Below, piece by piece: positions 50,775 to 59,236 of a stretch of 64,000 bases of DNA (its first letter is position 1; each line of letters begins with the position of its first letter). The translations under genes were made by a program, and so were the position numbers. The notes below the pieces were generated by a model. The model was not told the DNA's origin. It did not search any database and saw nothing but the letters and a program-made list of their open reading frames with translations. The stretch covers positions 310,001-374,000 of the forward strand of contig NZ_JAAVUW010000001.1 in NCBI RefSeq assembly GCF_018449605.1, in the 5' to 3' direction. Source of the DNA: Luteibacter sp. dw_328 (lineage in GTDB: Bacteria > Pseudomonadota > Gammaproteobacteria > Xanthomonadales > Rhodanobacteraceae).

Positions 50775-52196
50775 TTACTCGTCGATGGGATCGGTGGGGC
50801 GGGAAAGCGGACGATGGTCGAAGCGATCGCGTCCCCGGCCGGTGTCGCCCGAAGAGCCTTCGGCTTCGTCGCGCGGGAGGTCGGGACCCTTCGCCATCAG
50901 CTTGAGCATGTAGTAAATGCCCGTGCCGAAGACCAGGAAGTACACCATGATGAAAATCATCAGCGAGGTGCCGACCTGGTCCACCGTCAAGGAGGTCGAT
51001 ACCGCGTCGCGGGTGCGCATCACGCCGTAGACCACCCAGGGCTGGCGACCGGCTTCGGTCGTGATCCAGCCTGCGAGTAGCGCGATCAATCCGCTCGGAC
51101 CCATGAGCAGGACGAAGCGCTGGAACCAGCGCGCTTCGTAGAGTTGCGCGTTACGTCGCAGCAGCAGGCCAAGCAGGGCGAGCAACAGCATCAGCAGGCC
51201 CATGCCGACCATGATGCGGAAGCTCCAGAAAACGATGGTCGAGTTGGGCCGGTCTTCGCGCGGGAACGACTTCAGCCCCTGGATCTCGCCGTTCCAGCTA
51301 TGCGTGAGGATCAGGCTGCCCAGGTGGGGCACCTTGATGGCGAAGTGCGTCGTCTCGTTCTCCATGTCGGGCCAGCCGACCAGGTTGAGCGAGGTGCCGC
51401 CGTGTTCGGTTTCCCAAAGGCCTTCGATGGCGGCGATCTTTGCGGGCTGGTGTTCGCGCGTGTTGAGGCCGTGCGCGTCCCCGGCGGCGATCTGGATCGG
51501 CACGACGACAAGGATCATCCACAGCGCCATGGAGAACGACTTGCGGATGCCCGCATCGCGCCGGCCACGCAACAGGTGCCACGCCGCGCAGGCGCCGACG
51601 AGCATCGCGGCCACGATGAAGGCGGCCAGTGCCATGTGCACGAGGCGGTACGGGAACGAGGGGTTGAAGACGATTTTCAGCCAGTCGACCGGTACGATCC
51701 GGCCGCCGATCACCTCATAACCCTGTGGCGTCTGCATCCAGCTGTTGGACGACAGGATCCAGAAGGTGGAGATGAGCGTGCCGGTAGCCACCATGAGCGT
51801 GGCGAAGAAATGGGCCTTCGGGCCGACCCGGGTCCAGCCGAACAGCATGATGCCGAGGAAGCCGGCTTCGAGAAAGAATGCCGTCATCACCTCGAAGGCG
51901 AGCAGGGGGCCGGTGACCGAACCGGCGAACGCGGAAAAGCCGGACCAGTTGGTACCGAATTCGTAGCTCATCACCACGCCCGAGACCACGCCCATGCCGA
52001 AGCCCACGGCGAAGATCTTCGACCAGAAGAAAAACAGCTCCTTGTAGACCACCTTGCCGGTCTTCAGCCACAGCCCCTCCAGCACCGCGAGGAAGCTGGC
52101 CAGGCCGATGCTGATCGCCGGGAACATGATGTGGAAGGACACGGTGAAGGCGAACTGCCACCGGGCAAGAAGAAGCGCCGTGTCGGATACGTTCAC
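50775..52196 (-). CDS. cioA: Cytochrome bd ubiquinol oxidase subunit I, cyanide-insensitive type
   Basis: The 473-residue subunit I carries haem ligands in LLARWQFAFTVSFHIMFPA (His), the GWITTEAGRQPWVVYGVMRTRDAVS quinol-oxidase signature, and a short Q-loop (AAGDAHGLNTREHQPAKIAAIEGLW) lacking the long insertion of E. coli CydA. Short Q-loop enzymes include the cyanide-insensitive CIO. The GTG at 52196 gives the standard N-terminus NVSDTALLLARWQF; an upstream ATG at 52244 is an alternative. No cydDC genes are nearby. Confidence 0.93.
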   Translation of the reverse strand: MNVSDTALLLARWQFAFTVSFHIMFPAISIGLASFLAVLEGLWLKTGKVVYKELFFFWSKIFAVGFGMGVVSGVVMSYEFGTNWSGFSAFAGSVTGPLLAFEVMTAFFLEAGFLGIMLFGWTRVGPKAHFFATLMVATGTLISTFWILSSNSWMQTPQGYEVIGGRIVPVDWLKIVFNPSFPYRLVHMALAAFIVAAMLVGACAAWHLLRGRRDAGIRKSFSMALWMILVVVPIQIAAGDAHGLNTREHQPAKIAAIEGLWETEHGGTSLNLVGWPDMENETTHFAIKVPHLGSLILTHSWNGEIQGLKSFPREDRPNSTIVFWSFRIMVGMGLLMLLLALLGLLLRRNAQLYEARWFQRFVLLMGPSGLIALLAGWITTEAGRQPWVVYGVMRTRDAVSTSLTVDQVGTSLMIFIMVYFLVFGTGIYYMLKLMAKGPDLPRDEAEGSSGDTGRGRDRFDHRPLSRPTDPIDE

Positions 52197-52366
52197 GCGA
52201 ATGTCCGTGCATGGGGGGCTGGCCGCCAGTATCCCAAGCCGCATGCCCCCATGGATTGTGCAAATCAGGCACGCCAGCGCGGCTTATCGTCACGCCGATT
52301 CGGCAGCCTCACTAAAGCTTGAGGTTGCGGAGCCGATGATCCTGCGACCTTGCACAAGGAAACACC

Positions 52367-52714
52367 GTGAAGCCTCGCCTCCTGCCGCTCGTCTGCTGCC
52401 TTGTCCTTGTTGTCGCAGGCTGCCGTGGAGACGACCTCCACCTCTCGGGTAAATCCGCGGACGGCGCCGATATCGTCGTCGATGGCCAGCGCGGCACGGT
52501 GAGCTGGCGCTGGGGCCCCAAAGCCTATTCGCAGCCTTTTACGCTGGAAAAAAAGGATGTCTCGCACGCACCGAGTGGCTGGGACGGCAGCATGGACCTG
52601 AAACTGAGCGGCGGCCGCCGTCTTTCCCTTAAAGGCGAGCACGGCACCTTCATCTGCGAGCACGGCTGCGACGACCTGCACCTCCCCCTGCTATGGACCG
52701 TCGCGGACAAATAG
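52367..52714 (+). CDS. Small lipoprotein of unknown function
   Basis: The 115-residue protein has a lipoprotein signal (LLPLVCCLVLVVAGC) whose lipobox LVVAGC places the lipidated Cys at residue 19. The mature part (GDDLHLSGKSADGADIVVDGQRGTVSWRWGPKAYSQPFTL, LKLSGGRRLSLKGEHGTFICEHGCDDLHLP) contains two further cysteines close together (C-E-H-G-C), possibly metal binding. I do not recognise the family. AAGGA lies upstream of the ATG. A REP-like element follows. Confidence 0.78.
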   Translation: MKPRLLPLVCCLVLVVAGCRGDDLHLSGKSADGADIVVDGQRGTVSWRWGPKAYSQPFTLEKKDVSHAPSGWDGSMDLKLSGGRRLSLKGEHGTFICEHGCDDLHLPLLWTVADK

Positions 52715-52742
52715 CCCGCCCACGGCCCGTAGCGCCGCCCCT

Positions 52743-52780
52743 TGTGGGAGCCGATTCATCGGCGATCCCGCGCAGCGGGC
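52743..52780 (+). repeat. REP-like palindromic element, copy 3
   Basis: TGTGGGAGCC is followed by the perfect stem GCCGATTCATCGGC and a second stem CCCGC-GCA-GCGGG. Orientation is the same as the copy at 39602. It lies between the lipoprotein and MFS genes and may terminate the former. Confidence 0.78.
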
Positions 52781-52811
52781 ATAATCGGCCAAACCGCGGA
52801 GCCGTTTGACG

Positions 52812-53990
52812 ATGGACAATCCCACCCCGGCGCGAGTCCTGACTCGCGGCACCCTTTATGCGATGGCGCTGGCGGCCGGCCTGGCCGTCGCCAACATCTA
52901 TTACAACCAACCCATGCTCGGCATCATGGGGCGCGACCTTCACGACGGCGGCGTGGAGCGCTGGATTCCGATGCTTACCCAGCTCGGCTATGCAGCGGGT
53001 CTGCTCTTCCTGGTGCCACTAGGCGATGCGCTGGAACGCCGTCAGCTCATCGTCGGGCAGTTCGCGGTGTTGGCCATCGCACTGGTCGGGGCCGCGCTTG
53101 CGCCCGGGCTGACAACACTCGCGATTGCCTCTGTACTGATCGGTGCTATGGCGACCGCTGCGCAGCAAATCGTTCCCTTCGCGACTCTTCTTGCTGAGCC
53201 ATCCAAAAGGGGTGCGGCGGTCGGTACCGTGATGAGCGGTTTGCTGACGGGCATTCTGCTCAGTCGCACGATTGCCGGTTTCGTCTCCAGTGCCGCAGGA
53301 TGGCGGGCCATGTTCTGGCTCGGCGTGCCCATTGCACTGATGGGCGCCGTGCTGATGCGCCTGCGCCTGCCCGAACACCATCCAGCGCGGCGCGTCAGTT
53401 ACGGCGAACTGATGTCCTCGCTGGTCGGTCTTTGGCGACGCGAGCCCTTGCTGCGTCGTGCGTCGTTGACCCAGGCCGTGATCTTCGCCTCATTTTCCGC
53501 GTTCTGGACGGTGCTGGCGCTCCGCCTGGAACAGCCGCCACTGAATCTGGGCGCGGCGTCGGCGGGCCTGTTCGGCGTGGTCGGCGCCGTCGGCGTGGCG
53601 ATGGCACCGCTGGCCGGACGCGTCGCGGATCGACGCGGACCCTGGCTGGTGATCGCCGCTGGTGCGCTGTCGACCGTCGTTGCCTGGGCCGTCTTCGCGC
53701 TGTGGCCATCGTTGGCGGGGCTCATCGTTGGCGTCATCTTGCTCGACTTCGGCGTGCAGATCGCCTTGGTGTCGCACCAGCACCTGGTCTACGGGCTGCA
53801 CCCGGAATTCAAGAGTCGGCTCAACACCCTGTTCATGACGACCATGTTCCTCGGCGGCGCGGCGGGTTCGTTCGTTGCTGCCGAAACCTGGCGGCATGCC
53901 GGCTGGCTGGGCGTGTGCATCCTGGGCGGCGGGCTTGCTGGCATCGCGCTGGTTTCGCGCTTGTTGCATCGCGTGCCAGCGGCGCACTGA
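52812..53990 (+). CDS. Major facilitator superfamily transporter
   Basis: The 392-residue MFS protein has 12 predicted helices. The N-terminal half has AMALAAGLAVANIYYNQPMLGIMGRDL (an IYYNQP mark of a sugar/drug-type MFS subgroup), the loop 2-3 region PLGDALERRQLIV, and VMSGLLTGILLSRTIAGFVSS. The C-terminal half has PLAGRVADRRGPWLVI. No substrate is predicted. ATG 52812 is preferred over a TTG two codons upstream. It is monocistronic. Confidence 0.88.
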   Translation: MDNPTPARVLTRGTLYAMALAAGLAVANIYYNQPMLGIMGRDLHDGGVERWIPMLTQLGYAAGLLFLVPLGDALERRQLIVGQFAVLAIALVGAALAPGLTTLAIASVLIGAMATAAQQIVPFATLLAEPSKRGAAVGTVMSGLLTGILLSRTIAGFVSSAAGWRAMFWLGVPIALMGAVLMRLRLPEHHPARRVSYGELMSSLVGLWRREPLLRRASLTQAVIFASFSAFWTVLALRLEQPPLNLGAASAGLFGVVGAVGVAMAPLAGRVADRRGPWLVIAAGALSTVVAWAVFALWPSLAGLIVGVILLDFGVQIALVSHQHLVYGLHPEFKSRLNTLFMTTMFLGGAAGSFVAAETWRHAGWLGVCILGGGLAGIALVSRLLHRVPAAH

Positions 53991-54045
53991 CGCTCCACAC
54001 AGGTGCACCGTCGATTTATCTCCTTTACTCTGCAGGAAAACGTCT

Positions 54046-54927
54046 ATGCGCCTTCGCGCCTTGTTTCTTGGTTGCGCCCTGGTTATCACCGCGCCGGACT
54101 GCGCCTTCGCCGCGACAACGCCCGATTTCTCCGTGGGGCCGCAGTACGACACCACGCATGTTTACGTCGCGCCGCAGGATGTCGATGCCTTCGTACGCAG
54201 CTTCGCCGCCACGTTCGAAGGGCAATCGACGAAGCAAGGCATCGCCACCGTGACGCCGACGCCGTCGAGCACGTCGACTCAGCTGGTGCAGAGTCCTTCC
54301 GGCGCCGTGTCCGTGTTCGGCTTCCGGACGCCCGTGCCGTATCCCTTCGGACTCGAGCGCACGGGTTATCTGGTCACTGACCTCGACGCGGCGATCAAGG
54401 CAGCCGAACAGGCCGGCGCCGCCACGGTCGTGACCGCCTTCGACGATCCGATCGGTCGTGATGCCGTGATCAGCTGGCCCGGCGGAGTGAACATGCAGCT
54501 CTACTGGCATACGAAGAAGCCGAGCTACGAGGCGTTGCGTCATGTGCCGGAGAATCGTATCTACCTGCCGGCGGCCAGCGCGGCGACGTTCGTGAAGGCA
54601 TTCACGCAGTTTGCGCATGGCAAGGTCGTGTCCGATGACGCGAAGGCACCGGCGACGGAACTTGGCGGCACGTCGGGCACGTACCGGCGCATCCGCCTCG
54701 AGTCCGGCTACGGCAAGGCGACGGTCCTGGTGACGGATGGCCATCTCGCGTGGCCGTATGGCACGGAGGTCACCGGATACGAGGTTGACGACCTCGACGC
54801 CGCGCTGGCCCGCGCGACGCAATCCGGCGCAAAGATCGTCGTGCCCGCGCACGACGAAAGCGACCGGCATGCAGCGATGCTGCAGTTTCCCGGCGGCTAC
54901 GTCGCCGAGATCCACGCCGCCCGGTAA
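54046..54927 (+). CDS. Exported VOC (glyoxalase/bleomycin-resistance fold) protein
   Basis: The 293-residue protein has a signal peptide (LRALFLGCALVITAPDCAFAA) and two VOC-type repeats: THVYVAPQDVDAFVRSFAATF .. GYLVTDLDAAIKAAEQAGAATVV .. DAVISWPGGVNMQLYWH, then RIYLPAASAATFVKAFTQF .. GYEVDDLDAALARATQSGAKIVV .. AAMLQFPGGYVAEIHA. Duplicated VOC modules often bind a metal and act on small molecules. Export makes a detoxification or sensing role in the periplasm possible. ATG 54046 follows AGGAAA. Confidence 0.85.
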   Translation: MRLRALFLGCALVITAPDCAFAATTPDFSVGPQYDTTHVYVAPQDVDAFVRSFAATFEGQSTKQGIATVTPTPSSTSTQLVQSPSGAVSVFGFRTPVPYPFGLERTGYLVTDLDAAIKAAEQAGAATVVTAFDDPIGRDAVISWPGGVNMQLYWHTKKPSYEALRHVPENRIYLPAASAATFVKAFTQFAHGKVVSDDAKAPATELGGTSGTYRRIRLESGYGKATVLVTDGHLAWPYGTEVTGYEVDDLDAALARATQSGAKIVVPAHDESDRHAAMLQFPGGYVAEIHAAR

Positions 54928-54930
54928 AAC

Positions 54931-55000
54931 TGTGGGAGCCGCTTCAGCGGCGATAGGGTGCTCGCAATAGCCTCCATCGCCGATGAAGCGGCTCCCACAA
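54931..55000. repeat. Inverted pair of REP-like elements
   Basis: TGTGGGAGCCGCTTCAGCGGCGAT (54931-54954) and its near-complement ATCGCCGATGAAGCGGCTCCCACA (54975-54999) face each other over 20 bases. Each also has its own small hairpin. The pair lies exactly between two convergent genes (VOC protein and siderophore receptor), so it can act as a bidirectional terminator. This is the BIME-like arrangement of REP elements. Confidence 0.75.
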
Positions 55001-55027
55001 AGATCAGAGCGCTGCGACGCGGTTCGA

Positions 55028-57253
55028 TCAGAAGTCGAACGTCGCCGAGACCAGGAACGTGCGCGGCGTGCCCTGGGTGAGGTAACCACCCGTGGCCGAG
55101 GCCCAGTAGCCCTTGTTCGTGAGGTTCTGCAGTGTAAGGCGGAACGTCACCGGCACGCCTTCCAGCGTGCTGGAAGCGCGGGCGCCCACGTCGAACGTGG
55201 TCCACGCCGGGATGTTCAGCGTGTTGGTCACGTTGACGTACTGCTTGCCCGTACGAACCGCGCGAGCGCTTAGGGTGATGTCCGGCGTGTTCGGAATATC
55301 CCACTCTGCGCCGAGGTTAGCCTGGAAGCGCGGCACGCCGATGGCGTCGTTGCCGTTGTCCAGGCCACCCTGGGTCTTGGTCAGCTCGGGCTGGATGTAG
55401 TTGGCGCCGCCGAGCACGCGAACGCCCTGGGTGGGCTCGCCGAAGAAGCTCCACTCGGCGCCGCGGTTACGCTGCTCGCCGGCGATCGTATAGGTGTTCG
55501 TGGTCGCGTCTACATAGCCGCTGGGCTGCTTGATCTGGTACAGGCCGAACGTACTGCCGAAGGTGCCTGCATCCCACTTCACACCGACTTCGTTCTGCTT
55601 TGACTTATACGGGGCGAAGACCTGGCCAGCATTGGTCACCGGCGCGCCGTTGAACAGGGTCGGCGCGGTGTCGCCCTGCGTCAGCGCTTCGATGTGGTTG
55701 GCGTAGACCGAGAACTGTTCGTTGATGCGGTAGTTGATACCGAAGATCGGGCTGTTGGTGTACCGCGAGTATTCCGAGGTCCTGGCACCATTCACGCCGT
55801 CGACCGCATAGGCGTAGCCGAGCGAAAGAAGCTTCTGCCGACGTGCGCCCACGGTGACCTGCAGCTTGTCGTCCATGAAGCCGAGCGTGTCGGAGAACGC
55901 AAGGCTGCGCAGCTGCGTGCGGCCCGTGTAGCCCGGGTCGCTGATCGGGCCGACGTTGTAGATGTAGTCAGGGCGGGCGACCTGCACGGGATTGTAGATG
56001 TTCGTGTTGAACGTCGACGAGCCCGCGTAGGCGGCCTTCTTATTAGTATCCAGCGCCGAGAAACCGAGCGTGATGCGATGGCTTACCTCACCGGTATCGA
56101 AGTGGGCATTGAAGCCGGCCTCACCGGTGCCGGTATTCGCAATGTACGGCACGGTGAAACGCGACTCCGTCGCATCACCTGCCGCGTTGCTGACAGTCGG
56201 GCTGACGTAGTCACCGAACTCGTTGCCGTGATGCGCGCCGACGGCTGCATAGGCGGTCAACCAGTCGCTGATGTCGTATTCGGCGCGTACGACACCGAAG
56301 GTGTCCTCCAGCGACGAGCCCGACCAGGACTGCGTGTAGTTCTTGGTGGCGCTGGGTGCCTTCGGCACCACGTTGCCGACGAAGACGACCGAGCGGCCGC
56401 CGTTGATCGTCTGCTTCTGGTAGCCGAGGTCGGTCGTGATGCGAAGGCGCTCGCCGGTGTAGTCGAAGCCGATCGCGATGGCGTTGACGCGGCGGTTCTC
56501 ACCGTCGACCGCGGTGCTGCCGTCACGGGAGACGGCGTTCACGCGGATGCCGAACTCGTTGTTGGCGCCGAAACGGCGGCCGATGTCCACGGTGCCACCG
56601 ATCTGGCCGTCGCTACCGTAGTCCAGGCCGATGCGGGTGATCGGGTCGACCGTGGCGCGTTTAGGCGCAATGTTGATGCTGCCGCCGACACCCGACCCGC
56701 CCGGCGAAATGCCGTTGAGGAAGGCGCTGGCACCCTTGAACACTTCTACGCGGCTGACCAGTTCCGGGGCCAGAAGCTGGCGCGGCAGCAGGCCGTAGAG
56801 GCCGTCGAAGCCGATGTCGTCGGAATTGAGCTGGAACCCGCGAATCACGAACGTCTGCGAGTAGTTGCCATAACCGAAGCCCGTGCGCACGGCCGGGTCG
56901 TTCGCGACCACGTCGCCCAGGGTATGGGCCTGCTGGTCGCGGATGAGCTTGTCCGTGTAGCTCGTCATGGCAAACGGCACGTTCATCATGTCCTGGTTGC
57001 CCAGCACACCGAAGCGGCCACCCTGGGCCACCTGACCACCGGCGTAAGCCGCCGTGGGAGCGGCAACGTCAGCCTTCACCTGGATGCCGGACAGCGTCGT
57101 CGTATTGTCCTGCGGCTTGCGCTGGGTGTCGTCGGCATCGTCGGCGGCGTGGGCCGCACCGGCGACGAGGAGGGTACCGAGCACAGCAGCGCGGATCGAA
57201 AGAGTGAGGCGGCGACGAGCCGGGAGCGCGGTATGCATGGTGGTCCTGGGCAT
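55028..57253 (-). CDS. TonB-dependent siderophore receptor
   Basis: The 741-residue receptor has a signal peptide (RAAVLGTLLVAGAAHA), a TonB-box region (TTLSGIQVKADV), and a FpvA/FhuE-type plug (GRFGVLGNQDMMNVPFAMTSYTDKLIRDQQAHTLGDVVANDPAVRTGFGYGNYSQTFVIRGFQL, EVFKGASAFLNGISPGGSGVGGSINIAPKRA). The barrel ends with the aromatic terminal strand RTFLVSATFDF. It imports a ferric siderophore; no synthesis genes are nearby. ATG 57253 has GAGG six bases upstream. A 13/19 match to a Fur box lies in front, consistent with iron repression. Confidence 0.92.
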   Translation of the reverse strand: MPRTTMHTALPARRRLTLSIRAAVLGTLLVAGAAHAADDADDTQRKPQDNTTTLSGIQVKADVAAPTAAYAGGQVAQGGRFGVLGNQDMMNVPFAMTSYTDKLIRDQQAHTLGDVVANDPAVRTGFGYGNYSQTFVIRGFQLNSDDIGFDGLYGLLPRQLLAPELVSRVEVFKGASAFLNGISPGGSGVGGSINIAPKRATVDPITRIGLDYGSDGQIGGTVDIGRRFGANNEFGIRVNAVSRDGSTAVDGENRRVNAIAIGFDYTGERLRITTDLGYQKQTINGGRSVVFVGNVVPKAPSATKNYTQSWSGSSLEDTFGVVRAEYDISDWLTAYAAVGAHHGNEFGDYVSPTVSNAAGDATESRFTVPYIANTGTGEAGFNAHFDTGEVSHRITLGFSALDTNKKAAYAGSSTFNTNIYNPVQVARPDYIYNVGPISDPGYTGRTQLRSLAFSDTLGFMDDKLQVTVGARRQKLLSLGYAYAVDGVNGARTSEYSRYTNSPIFGINYRINEQFSVYANHIEALTQGDTAPTLFNGAPVTNAGQVFAPYKSKQNEVGVKWDAGTFGSTFGLYQIKQPSGYVDATTNTYTIAGEQRNRGAEWSFFGEPTQGVRVLGGANYIQPELTKTQGGLDNGNDAIGVPRFQANLGAEWDIPNTPDITLSARAVRTGKQYVNVTNTLNIPAWTTFDVGARASSTLEGVPVTFRLTLQNLTNKGYWASATGGYLTQGTPRTFLVSATFDF

Positions 57254-57279
57254 GGAAGCCTCGATCAAAGGCGAATAGA

Positions 57280-57298
57280 AATGAGAATCGCTCGTATT
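57280..57298 (-). promoter_or_regulatory. Candidate Fur box upstream of the siderophore receptor
   Basis: AATGAGAATCGCTCGTATT matches the Fur consensus AATGATAATCATTATCATT at 13 of 19 positions, including the first half almost completely. It lies 27-45 bases upstream of the receptor ATG, in its likely promoter. The second half is weak, so this is a partial site. Confidence 0.5.
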
Positions 57299-57342
57299 AT
57301 GATCGAGATTGTCACGGACGCCTAGGGGTCATGCCTGCTGCA

Positions 57343-57371
57343 GGTCCAGACGGGCCAGGCCCGTCTGGACC
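57343..57371 (-). terminator. Strong hairpin after the fasciclin gene
   Basis: GGTCCAGACGGGC (57343-57355) and GCCCGTCTGGACC (57359-57371) are perfect 13-base arms with a three-base loop. It starts six bases past the stop codon of the fasciclin gene on the minus strand. On the plus strand it is followed by TTCGTTTTA. It also insulates the divergent region ahead of the siderophore receptor. Confidence 0.7.
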
Positions 57372-57377
57372 TTCGTT

Positions 57378-57962
57378 TTACGGCATCAGGACTTTGTCGA
57401 CGACGTGGATGACGCCGTTGGACTGCATGACATCGCCGATGGTGACGTGGGCGACGCCACCCTTGGCGTCGGTTACGTCGAGCGTCTTGCCGGTCTGGCT
57501 GACAGTGAGGGGCTCGCCTTCGACCGTGGTCAGGCTGGCCTTGCCATTGCCCTTGCTCACGAGAGTCATGAGGTCGGAAGCGGTGTAGCGGCCGGATACC
57601 ACGTGGTAGGTGAGGATCTTGGTCAGCGTCGCCTTGTTCTCGGGCTTGACCAGGGTGTCGACGGTGCCCGCCGGAAGCGCGTTGAACGCTTCATTGGTGG
57701 GGGCGAAGACGGTGAACGGGCCCGGGCCGGAGAGGGTGTCGACCAGGCCAGCGGCTTTTACGGCGGCAACGAGGGTGGTGTGATCCTTCGAGTTGACGGC
57801 GTTCTGGATGATGTTCTTGCTTGGGTACATCGCGGCGCCACCGACCATGACGGACTTCTGCATGGCCATGCCGTCGTCGGCAAAGGCGAGGTCCGCCACG
57901 CCGAACGCGGCGGTCAGGGCAAGAGCGATGTGCAGCGTGCGGGAGAGCGTGCGGCTTTTCAT
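57378..57962 (-). CDS. Exported fasciclin (FAS1) domain protein
   Basis: The 194-residue protein has a signal peptide (LHIALALTAAFGVADLAFA) and one FAS1 domain. It carries both conserved boxes: DTLSGPGPFTVFAPTNEAFNALPAGTVDTLVKPENKATLTKILTYHVVSGRYTASDL and the terminal NGVIHVVDKVLMP. FAS1 proteins mediate adhesion or surface interactions; a role in biofilm or host contact is possible. ATG 57962 matches the signal peptide start. Strong hairpins lie on both sides of the gene, so it is transcribed alone. Confidence 0.92.
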   Translation of the reverse strand: MKSRTLSRTLHIALALTAAFGVADLAFADDGMAMQKSVMVGGAAMYPSKNIIQNAVNSKDHTTLVAAVKAAGLVDTLSGPGPFTVFAPTNEAFNALPAGTVDTLVKPENKATLTKILTYHVVSGRYTASDLMTLVSKGNGKASLTTVEGEPLTVSQTGKTLDVTDAKGGVAHVTIGDVMQSNGVIHVVDKVLMP

Positions 57963-58008
57963 GGCGAATCCTCGGTCCCCGTGATTGGGGTACCAAGTGA
58001 TACGCAGC

Positions 58009-58041
58009 CTTGCCGCGTCCGGATGCAACGGACGCGGCAAG
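58009..58041 (-). terminator. Strong hairpin between the MDR oxidoreductase and fasciclin genes
   Basis: CTTGCCGCGTCCG (58009-58021) and CGGACGCGGCAAG (58029-58041) are perfect 13-base arms around a seven-base loop, located 16 bases after the oxidoreductase stop on the minus strand. There is no clear U-tract. A terminator is the likeliest role. Confidence 0.6.
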
Positions 58042-58057
58042 CGCTCACTCCGGATCG

Positions 58058-59047
58058 TCACACGGTGACGACAATACGCCCGGTGTGTTCGTTCTTTTCC
58101 AGCGTGCGATGCGCCTCGACGATGTCGTCGAAGGCAAAGGTCTGCGCGATGCGCGGCTTCAGTTTGCCGCTTGCAAGGCCTTCGCTGATGAACTTCACGG
58201 CGCGCGCCTGGCGCTCCGGATCCGTCGTCGTGCCGAACAGGTTATAGCCACGAATCACCGGCTCGTTCGGAATGACGTCGAGCAATGGCAGCGGCGTGAC
58301 TTCATCGCTCAAGGCGCCGTAGACGAACACGGTTGCGCCATGGGCCAACGCAGCGAGCAGTGTCGGAAACTGGGAGCCACCGACCGCTTCGAAGGCGAAC
58401 GTCGCGCCTTTCCCGCCGGTGAGGCGTTTCACCTCGGCGACAAGATCCTGCTCCCCCGTGGCGATGACGTGTTTCGCGCCCGCAGCGAGGAGCGCCTCAC
58501 GCTTCGCACTCGTGCGGGTGAGGGCGATCGGTGTCGCGCCGAGCATGTTGATCATCTCGATCGCGCCCAGGCCCACACTGCTCGAGGCGGACGAGACGAG
58601 GACCACGTCGTCTTTCGTGAGCGGGTGGCGTTCGGCAAACGCACCGTACGGTGTGATGTACGGATTCCAGATGGCCGTGGCTTCTTCGAAGGAAAGCCCG
58701 GCGGGAATCGCGACCACCGCATGCGCCGGCGCGAGGACGACTTCACCATAGAGACCGTAGTCGTTCTGCGAGAACGAAGGGATGGTCGTGACGGCGTCGC
58801 CCGGTTTGACGTGGGAGACCTCGGCGCCGACCGCGTCGACGATACCGGCGACCTCATACCCCAGTCGCGCAGGCAGGCGGACTTCCTCGACATAGCTGCC
58901 TTTGCGCCACATGGACTCGGCGCGATTCAGGCCGATGGCACGCACGGTGATGCGAACTTCGCGCGGCCCCGGGGCGGCGACCTCTACCTCGCGGAACTGG
59001 AGCACTTCGGGTGCGCCATAGCTTTCGAACATGACGATGCGTGACAT
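58058..59047 (-). CDS. Zinc-free MDR oxidoreductase (quinone reductase-like)
   Basis: The 329-residue MDR enzyme has a GroES-like N-terminus (VRITVRAIGLNRAESMWRKGSY, GYEVAGIVDAVGAEVSHVKPGDAV) and an NAD(P)H domain (DDVVLVSSASSSVGLGAIEMINMLGATPIALTRTSAKREALLAAGAKHVI). The structural and catalytic zinc ligands are missing, so it is a reductase of quinones, enones or similar compounds. ATG 59047 is the start; a long upstream in-frame extension crosses the operator and is rejected. A perfect nine-base inverted repeat lies 69 bases upstream. Confidence 0.88.
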   Translation of the reverse strand: MSRIVMFESYGAPEVLQFREVEVAAPGPREVRITVRAIGLNRAESMWRKGSYVEEVRLPARLGYEVAGIVDAVGAEVSHVKPGDAVTTIPSFSQNDYGLYGEVVLAPAHAVVAIPAGLSFEEATAIWNPYITPYGAFAERHPLTKDDVVLVSSASSSVGLGAIEMINMLGATPIALTRTSAKREALLAAGAKHVIATGEQDLVAEVKRLTGGKGATFAFEAVGGSQFPTLLAALAHGATVFVYGALSDEVTPLPLLDVIPNEPVIRGYNLFGTTTDPERQARAVKFISEGLASGKLKPRIAQTFAFDDIVEAHRTLEKNEHTGRIVVTV

Positions 59048-59115
59048 GGAGAAACCTCGGACAGAAGGGATGTACCCAAACATGTGTCCGGGGCTTGCAT
59101 AGAGAAGTTGCGGCG

Positions 59116-59136
59116 ATGTCCGAACACTTCGGACAT
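59116..59136. promoter_or_regulatory. Perfect inverted repeat, probable operator of the MDR oxidoreductase
   Basis: ATGTCCGAA-CAC-TTCGGACAT has nine-base arms with no mismatch and a three-base spacer. A partial third half-site (TGTCCG, on the plus strand at 59092-59097) lies closer to the gene. This looks like a repressor site of the TetR, HxlR or LysR kind, but no regulator gene is adjacent. Confidence 0.6.
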
Positions 59137-59167
59137 GGGCGGCGTGGGTGACCCCCCGTAAAGCGAT

Positions 59168-59202
59168 GTGCCCCTGGGTCCCGTTGCGGGATCCAGGGGC
59201 AC
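59168..59202 (-). terminator. Terminator hairpin after the chitinase gene
   Basis: GTGCCCCTGGGTCCC (59168-59182) pairs with GGGATCCAGGGGCAC (59188-59202) with one G-T mismatch and a five-base loop. It starts 34 bases after the chitinase stop on the minus strand and is followed there by CTTTA, a weak U-tract. Confidence 0.65.
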
Positions 59203-59236
59203 GGGTGCCAGCCATGAGGGTTGGCCGGGTTTTCGA

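Noticed and set aside
52197-52366. FNR/ANR box upstream of the bd oxidase
   Set aside because: The best candidate near 52255-52270 does not fit TTGAT-N4-ATCAA in half-site spacing.
55694-57325. 543-codon plus-strand open frame
   Set aside because: It is antisense to the siderophore receptor and shows only the Val/Arg/Asp bias of a shadow frame.
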